From positions 1 through 64,000 of the forward strand of contig NZ_LGYN01000031.1 in the NCBI RefSeq assembly GCF_001307105.1: 64,000 nucleotides of DNA. Reading direction: 5' to 3'. Within the stretch, counting starts at the first letter, position 1, and each line of letters begins with the position of its first letter. The translations under genes and the position numbers were made by a program. The notes below the pieces were generated by a model. The model had not been told where the DNA came from. It did not search any database and saw only the letters and a list, made by a program, of their open reading frames with translations. Source of the DNA: Bacillus australimaris. Its GTDB lineage: Bacteria; Bacillota; Bacilli; Bacillales; Bacillaceae. This document shows positions 58,172-64,000 of the stretch, piece after piece.

Positions 58172-59551
58172 GTGAAAATGAAACCGCCTGTTCAAAAGAA
58201 TGAATATTACAATGTAACCTTCGAAGACTTAACGCATGAAGGTGCAGGTGTAGCAAAAATTGAAGGATTCCCTGTCTTTGTACCGAATGCCCTTCCTGAC
58301 GAACAAGGGCAAATCAAAGTCACACGTGTCAAAAAAGGATTTGCTTTTGGACGACTTATGGAGCTGACAAAGGAAAGTCAGCACAGGCGAGATGCGCCAT
58401 GTCCCATTTACAAGCAGTGCGGCGGCTGTCAAATTCAGCATATGAGCTATGAAGGCCAGTTGCAATTTAAACAGAAACAAGTAAAGGACGTATTAGAGCG
58501 GATCGGCAAGCTTGATATGAGCCGTGTAAAAGTTCATCCTGTACTCGGCATGGAAGACCCTTGGAATTACCGAAACAAAGCCCAAGTGCCAGTTGGCGAA
58601 CGAGAAGGCGGACTTGTGGCGGGATTTTATCAGCAGCGTACCCATGAGATCATTGATATGGAAAAATGTTTGATTCAGCAGTCAGAAAACGACGAAGTGG
58701 TACAGGCCGTAAAAGACATATGCAATGCGTTTGGCATTAAAGCATATAACGAAGAGCGTCACAAAGGCTGGCTACGTCATGTCATGGTTCGCTACGGAAT
58801 TGCAACAGGTGAAATGATGGTTGTGTTTGTTACTAGAACGACTGATTTTCCGCAAAAGCAGCAGGTGATTGAGCAGATTATAGCACGCTTCCCACATGTT
58901 CGGTCAATTGTGCAAAACGTGAATTCAAAGAAAACAAATGTCATTTTCGGAGACGAAACGACCGTTTTATGGGGAGAAGAATACATTTATGACACGATTG
59001 GCGACATCAAATTTGCTATTTCAGCTCGTTCGTTTTATCAAGTGAACCCAACCCAAACAAAGGTGCTTTATGACAAAGCGCTTGAATATGCCGAGCTGGA
59101 AGGCGAAGAAACCGTGATTGATGCATACTGCGGAATCGGGACGATTTCCTTATTTCTCGCACAAAAAGCAGGCAGAGTATATGGCGTTGAAATTGTCCCA
59201 GAAGCAATTGAAGATGCAAAACGCAATGCTGCCTTAAACGGAATTAACAACGTCGAATTCGCCGTCGGCGAAGCAGAAACCGTTATCCCAAACTGGTACA
59301 AAGAAGGCATCAAAGCAGACACCCTCGTCGTTGATCCTCCAAGAAAGGGCTGTGACGAAGCGCTGCTTGACACGATTTTAAAGATGAAACCGAACCGTGT
59401 TGTGTATGTTTCCTGTAATCCAGGGACGCTAGCTCGTGATTTGCGTATTCTTGAAGATGGTGGGTATGTGACGGAGGAAGTGCAGCCGGTGGATATGTTT
59501 CCGCATACGAGTCATGTGGAGTGCGTGGCAAGCCTTGTAATTAATCAGTAA
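58172..59551 (+). CDS. rlmCD: 23S rRNA (uracil-C5) methyltransferase RlmCD
   Basis: The 459-residue enzyme methylates U747 and U1939 of 23S rRNA in Gram-positive bacteria. An N-terminal TRAM domain ([20 protein letters not shown]) is followed by an Fe-S cluster motif with Cys77, Cys83 and Cys86 ([10 protein letters not shown]) and a fourth Cys in DMEKCLIQ. The SAM site is [20 protein letters not shown], and the catalytic Cys415 is in [18 protein letters not shown] 58172 (MKMKPPVQ) is chosen; GAGGTG is nine bases upstream. It was formerly called YefA. Confidence 0.94.
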   Translation: MKMKPPVQKNEYYNVTFEDLTHEGAGVAKIEGFPVFVPNALPDEQGQIKVTRVKKGFAFGRLMELTKESQHRRDAPCPIYKQCGGCQIQHMSYEGQLQFKQKQVKDVLERIGKLDMSRVKVHPVLGMEDPWNYRNKAQVPVGEREGGLVAGFYQQRTHEIIDMEKCLIQQSENDEVVQAVKDICNAFGIKAYNEERHKGWLRHVMVRYGIATGEMMVVFVTRTTDFPQKQQVIEQIIARFPHVRSIVQNVNSKKTNVIFGDETTVLWGEEYIYDTIGDIKFAISARSFYQVNPTQTKVLYDKALEYAELEGEETVIDAYCGIGTISLFLAQKAGRVYGVEIVPEAIEDAKRNAALNGINNVEFAVGEAETVIPNWYKEGIKADTLVVDPPRKGCDEALLDTILKMKPNRVVYVSCNPGTLARDLRILEDGGYVTEEVQPVDMFPHTSHVECVASLVINQ

Positions 59552-59564
59552 TGTATTGAGAGCC

Positions 59565-59606
59565 ATCCCGATTTCGTGAAAACATCGATATCGGGATATT
59601 TTTATT
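59565..59606 (+). terminator. Terminator of rlmCD
   Basis: ATCCCGAT (59565-59572) pairs with ATCGGGAT (59590-59597), loop of 17 bases, then a T-rich tract. Confidence 0.85.
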
Positions 59607-59803
59607 TTTGTTTGTTCAATCTGCATTAAAAAATATATTTGGAAGTGGAATCAATATTTTCATCCCTTATTTCATTACCAAATGTCCTTTTTTGCAATTT
59701 TGCCCGGTTCATATTAAAGTATATAATGATAAAAATTGCTGAATGACTTCAAAGATGGACATGCCCTATAAGGCGCTATGTCATGAGAGGAATTGGATGA
59801 AAG

Positions 59804-60775
59804 ATGAGTAAAAATTTCTGGCGTGATTTACCGCGGCCATTTTTTATATTAGCACCAATGGAAGAAGTGACAGATGTTGTGTTTCGTCATGTTGTGAGTG
59901 AGGCAGCGAGACCGGATGTATTTTTCACAGAGTTTACGAACAGTGAGAGTTATTGCCATCCTGATGGCATTCAAAGTGTGAAAGGCCGTTTAACGTTTAC
60001 AGAGGATGAGCAGCCGATTGTTGCTCATATTTGGGGAGACAAGCCTGAGAACTTTAGACAGATGAGCATTGGAATGGCGGAGTTAGGATTTCAGGGGCTT
60101 GATATTAATATGGGCTGTCCTGTCCCAAATGTCACGCAAAACGGGAAGGGCAGCGGATTGATTCTACGACCAGACGTTGCGGCAGAGTTGATTCAAGCGG
60201 CAAAAGCTGGGGGATTACCTGTCAGTGTGAAAACAAGACTTGGTTTTACTGAGGTCGATGAATGGCGCGGGTGGCTTAGACACATTTTGGAGCAAGACAT
60301 TGTGAATTTGTCGATCCATCTTCGTACAAGAAAGGAAATGAGCCAGGTGGATGCGCATTGGGAGCTCATTCCTGAGATTAAAAAACTTCGTGATGAAGTA
60401 GCACCTGATACGCTTTTGACAATCAATGGTGATATTCCTGATCGTCAAACAGGCCTAAAGCTCGCTGAGCAGTATGGAGTGGACGGAGTGATGATTGGGC
60501 GCGGGATTTTCCATAACCCATTTGCTTTTGAAAAAGAGCCGAAGGAGCATACGAGTGACGAACTGTTAGGGCTATTAAGATTGCATCTTGATCTTCATGA
60601 TCAATATTCATCACTAGGTTTGCGACCATTCAAAGCACTGCACCGTTTCTTTAAGATTTATGTCAAAGGGTTCAGAGGAGCTAGCTTCCTTAGAAATCAA
60701 TTAATGAACACATCATCAACAGATGAAGTGCGTGCAATGCTGGATGAATTTGAAGCGAGAAATCAAGAACAATAA
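59804..60775 (+). CDS. tRNA-dihydrouridine synthase
   Basis: The 323-residue flavoenzyme reduces specific uridines in tRNA. It starts [20 protein letters not shown] (FMN-binding beta-1), has the catalytic Cys105 in [20 protein letters not shown], and the C-terminal phosphate site [19 protein letters not shown]. The length and sequence fit the Dus family; the exact uridine site is not deduced. A promoter lies at 59700-59727 (TTGCCC, 16 bases, TATAAT). B. subtilis has a comparable stand-alone Dus gene elsewhere, so position does not help. Confidence 0.92.
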   Translation: MSKNFWRDLPRPFFILAPMEEVTDVVFRHVVSEAARPDVFFTEFTNSESYCHPDGIQSVKGRLTFTEDEQPIVAHIWGDKPENFRQMSIGMAELGFQGLDINMGCPVPNVTQNGKGSGLILRPDVAAELIQAAKAGGLPVSVKTRLGFTEVDEWRGWLRHILEQDIVNLSIHLRTRKEMSQVDAHWELIPEIKKLRDEVAPDTLLTINGDIPDRQTGLKLAEQYGVDGVMIGRGIFHNPFAFEKEPKEHTSDELLGLLRLHLDLHDQYSSLGLRPFKALHRFFKIYVKGFRGASFLRNQLMNTSSTDEVRAMLDEFEARNQEQ

Positions 60776-60784
60776 CGATTGATG

Positions 60785-60813
60785 AGAGAAGGGGAAGCCC
60801 TTCTCTTTTTTTC
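60785..60813 (+). terminator. Terminator of the dus gene
   Basis: AGAGAAGGG (60785-60793), short loop, CCCTTCTCT (60798-60806), then T-run. Confidence 0.9.
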
Positions 60814-60886
60814 TATAAATAGGACTATTAAACTAGTTCTCTCAAATGGTAAGATGAGATAGAAATGACAATTGGAGGTATATTAT

Positions 60887-61741
60887 TTGAAACCATTTTG
60901 GGATAAAGACAGTGAAAGCGAAGAAACATTTAAGAAAATTAATGAGAAAGGAATTGCAAAAGCGGAAAAGAAGCTAGGCGTCATTCTGCCGGATACATAT
61001 AAGAAACTGATCCTTGAACAAAATGGAGGTTATACCCTGCATAACGCCTTTCCAACGGACCAGCCAAATGGATGGGCAGAGGATCATGTACAGTTCAATC
61101 ATTTAAGAGGAATTGCCAAAGGTGAAGGCATCATGGATAGTGATTATTTAATAGAAGAATGGGAATTGCCTGAGGGGCTTGTGCTCATTTGTGGGGATGG
61201 ACATACGTGGATCGCATTAGATTATAGAGAAACAAAGGAACATCCGCCGGTTCACTACTTTGACTTAGAATACGAGACGGATTTTAAATTAGCGGATTCG
61301 TTTGATGAACTGATTGCCGGTCATTATACTGTTGAGGATAGCGTAGAAGATGGAATGTCAGATGAAGAGTGGCTGGCTGAATATGAAAAGCAGAATCCGC
61401 CATTATCAAGAGAAGAAGTGAAAGACATATTCTTAACCAAAGACCCTGAACAGCTTTCAAAAATCTCGAATTTTCAAGTGGAACAAATAGATGATATTAA
61501 GTGGATTTTTTCTGAAGTAGAAACATATATGGATACCCTTCAGGACGAAGAAATGTTAACGACTGCTGGCTGGGCAATCAATACGATTTTTGTTCTAAAT
61601 GATGAGATGATTAAGAAGCATTCTGATGTTGTCGAGAGTGCACGGCGTTTTGCGGAGCACTTGAATCAATCAGAAATAGATGAGATGCATGAAATAGCTT
61701 TTAATATATCACTCAGGTTGGAATTTGATTTAGAGGAGTAA
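60887..61741 (+). CDS. SMI1/KNR4 family protein
   Basis: The 284-residue protein begins (TTG 60887, GGAGG eight bases upstream) with an SMI1/KNR4 domain of about 150 residues: AEKKLGVILPDTYKKLILEQ, NGGYTLHNAFP, GLVLICGDGHTWIALDYRE. The domain is common in immunity proteins against polymorphic toxins and in unrelated housekeeping proteins. The C-terminal 120 residues are helical and acidic (SDEEWLAEYEKQNPPLSREE) and not assigned. No toxin gene adjoins it, so an immunity role is not supported here. It is monocistronic. Confidence 0.82.
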   Translation: MKPFWDKDSESEETFKKINEKGIAKAEKKLGVILPDTYKKLILEQNGGYTLHNAFPTDQPNGWAEDHVQFNHLRGIAKGEGIMDSDYLIEEWELPEGLVLICGDGHTWIALDYRETKEHPPVHYFDLEYETDFKLADSFDELIAGHYTVEDSVEDGMSDEEWLAEYEKQNPPLSREEVKDIFLTKDPEQLSKISNFQVEQIDDIKWIFSEVETYMDTLQDEEMLTTAGWAINTIFVLNDEMIKKHSDVVESARRFAEHLNQSEIDEMHEIAFNISLRLEFDLEE

Positions 61742-61770
61742 TACATTTTTATAATTTATTCAGCAAAAAA

Positions 61771-61790
61771 CCCCCTTACTAAAAAGGGGG
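61771..61790 (-). terminator. Terminator of the minus-strand acidic-protein gene
   Basis: CCCCCTT (61771-61777) pairs with AAGGGGG (61784-61790). On the minus strand it is followed by T6, so it serves the gene at 61802-62173. Confidence 0.82.
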
Positions 61791-61801
61791 TCACCATTCC
61801 T

Positions 61802-62173
61802 TTACTCCGCACTCTCCTCAACCTCACGGCTATCCTCTGTTTCACCTATATAAATAGGACCGTTTGCGTGGTCGATTCGGATTGGCCATTCGTATGGGAC
61901 TTGGAGGCGTCTCGCGATTGCTCTCCAAAATTTAGTAGAATCAAGTTCGAAGTCTTGGAAGTCTTTTAATAAGTCTTTGTAAGACGAGCCATCAAATTGA
62001 ATGTACATATCTTGAAGGCGCATGAACGCGACATGTCTCACTTCTAGTGCTGCCGCAGCTTCCATCTCTTCTTCGGTTGCTTCTCCGATGATTGTGCCTG
62101 CGGGCGGAAGCATGTCATATACATTAAATTCCTCTTCTTCTTCGTGTGCTGCATTGTGGTGTTGATCTGACAT
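61802..62173 (-). CDS. Acidic hypothetical protein (123 aa)
   Basis: AAGGAG precedes the ATG at a normal distance. The product has a Glu-rich N-terminus (AAHEEEEEFNVYDMLPPAGT), a central helical region (EEEMEAAAALEVRHVAFMRL, YIQFDGSSYKDLLKDFQDFE), an Arg/Trp stretch (FWRAIARRLQVPYEWPIRID) and an acidic tail. There is no membrane segment or recognisable motif. It is soluble, probably cytoplasmic. I do not recognise a family. The gene has its own terminator. Confidence 0.75.
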   Translation of the reverse strand: MSDQHHNAAHEEEEEFNVYDMLPPAGTIIGEATEEEMEAAAALEVRHVAFMRLQDMYIQFDGSSYKDLLKDFQDFELDSTKFWRAIARRLQVPYEWPIRIDHANGPIYIGETEDSREVEESAE

Positions 62174-62355
62174 TTTTCTTCACTCCTTCTAGTCTTCTTT
62201 AAAAACTTATCCGTGCTTACTTCTATTATCGGAAGGAAATGCAAAATGTGGAATGAAAAGAAGAGCCGATCCACAACACTTGCTTTTTCCCCTTGAATCA
62301 TCTATGATCAATTACAGATATAAAAGGTCTATAATAGATAGAAAGGAGTTTCCTC

Positions 62356-62793
62356 ATGAAATATTCTAAAGCGACCAACTATGCGCTGCATACGATGGTG
62401 TTTTTAACTCTTGCACCAAAGGGGAAAGCGATTGGCGTTGAGCCCCTTGCTAAGATGCAAGACCTTTCACCAACCTATTTATCCAAAATTTTAACAAAGC
62501 TTGTGAAGGCGGGATTGATTGAATCAACACCTGGTGCAAAGGGAGGTTATACCCTTATCAAACGAAAGGAAGACATTTCGTTTTTAGATGTCATTCAAGC
62601 TGTAGAAGGACAAACGAATTTATTTCGCTGCTCTTTAGAGCATGACTCCTTCATGCCTCATGATGGCTGTTTGATTGAACAAGTCATGCAGGATGTAGAA
62701 ACGAAAATGCAGGAAACGTTAAGTCAAAAACGGTTAATTGATATTGCGAACCAAATTGAGCAGACAGAAAAAAATCCATTTTTCAACATGTGA
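62356..62793 (+). CDS. Rrf2 family transcriptional regulator
   Basis: The 145-residue protein has the Rrf2 winged helix-turn-helix: YSKATNYALHTMVFLTLAP, LAKMQDLSPTYLSKILTKLV, STPGAKGGYTLIKRKEDISF. Two cysteines (FRCSLEHD and HDGCLIEQ) lie in the region where Rrf2 proteins carry cluster ligands or redox cysteines; the full three-Cys IscR set is not present. AAAGGAG precedes the ATG, and TATAAT at 62330-62335 is likely its -10. It is followed 66 bases later by a CPFC oxidoreductase, probably its target. Confidence 0.9.
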   Translation: MKYSKATNYALHTMVFLTLAPKGKAIGVEPLAKMQDLSPTYLSKILTKLVKAGLIESTPGAKGGYTLIKRKEDISFLDVIQAVEGQTNLFRCSLEHDSFMPHDGCLIEQVMQDVETKMQETLSQKRLIDIANQIEQTEKNPFFNM

Positions 62794-62859
62794 TTTTTTT
62801 TGAACTAATTATGGATATTAAGAGTCTTTAAAGTCTTTAATAAAAAAGGAGAGATTTTT

Positions 62860-63753
62860 ATGTTATTAGATTGTGCCATTATCGGAGGCGGACCAGCCGG
62901 ATTAAGTGCAGCACTTGTTGTAGGAAGAGGCAGAAAGCAGGTCATTGTATTTGATGATGAGCTGCCAAGAAATCGAGTGACGCAGGAATCACATGGATTT
63001 ATTACAAACGATGGAATGACACCGTTTGAGATCAGACAAGCGGGAGAGGCAGACCTTCAAAAATACCCTAATATTAAAATCAAACGAAATAGAATTGTTG
63101 ATATACAAAAGAAAGAGGAAAGCTTTACGTTACTGACACACGAAGGGGATGCATTCGAAGCGAAAAAAATCATCTTAGCAACTGGACTTCAAGATATACT
63201 GCCAGAGATCGAAGGAATCCATGATGTGTACGGAAAAACATTGTTTAGCTGTCCTTTCTGTGATGGATGGGAATTAAAGGACAAAGCACTTGCCCTCATT
63301 GCAGAGAATCAGCGAGCTTTGCATATGGCTAAGCTCCTTTCCAATTGGACAAAGGATTTGATCGTGTTTACGAATGGGCACGTGTTGGCTGAAGAGGACA
63401 AGGCACTTCTGACGGCACATTCTATTCAAGTCATTGATGTGCCAATTGTGTTGATTGATCATGACAATGGTCAGCTGCGCTCTCTCCAGCTTGCGAATGG
63501 GGAGATAGTGAGAAGGGAAGGCGGTTTTGTAGCAAGCGAATTCAAGCAGTCAGCCCCATTTGCTGAAAAGCTTGGCTGTCAAATGACGCAGAATGGGGGT
63601 ATTGAAACAGATATTCTTGGGCGTACAACTGTCAGCGGTGTCTTTGCATGTGGGGATAATTTAGGAGGTCCTGCTCAGTTAGTTCTCGCAGCGGCTGCTG
63701 GCAGCCAGGCAGGAATGGGCGTCATTCATGAGCTAGTGCAAGAGAAATTTTAA
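62860..63753 (+). CDS. Thioredoxin reductase-like FAD/NAD(P) oxidoreductase
   Basis: The 297-residue flavoprotein has the FAD-binding GGGPAG at residues 9-14 and IILATGLQDILPEIEG. A redox-active CPFC lies at residues 131-134 within FSCPFCDGWELKDKALAL, where thioredoxin reductases have CxxC. The C-terminal FAD motif reads TTVSGVFACGDNLGGPAQLV. Size and the CPFCDGWE form match a group of stand-alone TrxB-like proteins whose disulfide partner is not known. AAGGAG precedes the ATG. It is probably controlled by the upstream Rrf2 gene. Confidence 0.88.
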   Translation: MLLDCAIIGGGPAGLSAALVVGRGRKQVIVFDDELPRNRVTQESHGFITNDGMTPFEIRQAGEADLQKYPNIKIKRNRIVDIQKKEESFTLLTHEGDAFEAKKIILATGLQDILPEIEGIHDVYGKTLFSCPFCDGWELKDKALALIAENQRALHMAKLLSNWTKDLIVFTNGHVLAEEDKALLTAHSIQVIDVPIVLIDHDNGQLRSLQLANGEIVRREGGFVASEFKQSAPFAEKLGCQMTQNGGIETDILGRTTVSGVFACGDNLGGPAQLVLAAAAGSQAGMGVIHELVQEKF

Positions 63754-63759
63754 GAAAAA

Positions 63760-63780
63760 ACATCTCTATGAAAGAGATGT
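63760..63780. terminator. Hairpin after the oxidoreductase gene
   Basis: ACATCTCT (63760-63767), loop ATGAA, AGAGATGT (63773-63780). There is an A-run before it but little T after it, so it is better placed to stop minus-strand transcripts; it may also weakly end the plus-strand pair. The following 63781-63957 shows no gene. Confidence 0.6.
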
Positions 63781-63957
63781 TCAACGATGAGCGGTTTTCG
63801 GTTTTACTAAGATGTGAGCTGTCCATTCAAAAATTGTGTAAATCAAAAAGAAGACATATCGCCCCATACATTGGTGATATGAATGATGGCGCACCTCTAT
63901 TTATTTCTAATTGTTTCAACGGTAAAATAAGAAATAAAGCCAATGAAAGGAAAGCAA

Positions 63958-64000
63958 ATGAGTGATCAAACAAATCGATTTCTAAAAAATCATTTTCCTC
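63958..64000 (+). CDS. Start of an unidentified gene (truncated by window edge)
   Basis: ATG 63958 follows AAAGGAAAG at a normal distance and opens a frame MSDQTNRFLKNHFP that runs off the window. Fourteen codons are too few to identify it. Confidence 0.5.
   Translation, partial: MSDQTNRFLKNHFP

Noticed and set aside
63768..63965. 65-codon plus-strand frame after the oxidoreductase
   Set aside because: It begins inside a hairpin, has no ribosome site and overlaps the start of the next, better supported gene.

Overview
The window is chromosomal DNA from a Bacillus of the pumilus group (B. pumilus, B. safensis or B. altitudinis). This rests on protein-level similarity and on gene order: pbuG-yebC-yebE-yebG-purEKBCSQLFMNHD, then yerA-yerC-yerD-pcrB-pcrA-ligA-camS-yerI, opuE-gatCAB, yerO-swrC-dgkB-rlmCD. 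That is the B. subtilis 'purine to gat' backbone with local insertions and losses. Species assignment is inference from recall; no search was run.

Layout. 1-0.7 kb: AT-rich 3' part of a D12-class DNA adenine methylase. 0.7-3.2 kb: minus-strand accessory cluster (GNAT, LytTR regulator, DUF3021 membrane protein, CPBP protease, 43-residue ORF). 3.3-8.4 kb: a membrane-anchored hypothetical, a tiny zinc-ribbon protein, an ECF sigma/DUF4179 anti-sigma pair, and a divergent MFS exporter/LysR pair. 8.5-10.1 kb: pbuG behind a guanine riboswitch. 10.2-12.7 kb: two very small genes (FbpA-like, YezD-like) behind a palindrome and a leader terminator, then yebC, yebE, yebG. 12.65-25.85 kb: the 12-gene purine operon with two PurBoxes, a sigma-A promoter, a guanine riboswitch and a long leader terminator. 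The genes overlap or nearly abut, except for short gaps at purB/purC and purF/purM. 25.9-32.8 kb: a small membrane-protein gene broken by TGA, yodP, a PucR-type regulator on the minus strand, then yodT-yodS-yodR-yodQ for beta-lysine-type catabolism; kamA is not in the window. 32.8-46.4 kb: DUF2892 protein, yerA, a 518-base gene-free stretch where B. subtilis has yerB, yerC, yerD, pcrB-pcrA-ligA-camS, yerI, and an MgtC-family protein. 46.6-51.7 kb: opuE (with a sigma-B-like promoter) and gatCAB. 51.8-59.6 kb: yerO divergent from the RND exporter swrC, a nucleoside hydrolase, dgkB, rlmCD. 59.8-64 kb: a dihydrouridine synthase, an SMI1/KNR4 protein, an acidic hypothetical, an Rrf2 regulator with a CPFC-type flavin oxidoreductase, and the start of one more gene.

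How it works together. Purine supply is the main theme: uptake (pbuG), de novo IMP synthesis (pur operon) and salvage-type enzymes (yerA, nucleoside hydrolase). Guanine aptamers read both pbuG and purE, and PurR boxes precede purE. Replication and repair (pcrA, ligA), translation quality (gatCAB, rlmCD, dus) and osmo/envelope functions (opuE, swrC, dgkB, pcrB) fill the rest. I see no IS element, CRISPR array, tRNA or rRNA gene, and no obvious new multi-gene defence system. The best leads are small: the regulated FbpA-like/YezD-like pair, the TGA-interrupted ORF, the missing yerB, the yod cluster with its own PucR regulator, and the low-complexity linker in SwrC.
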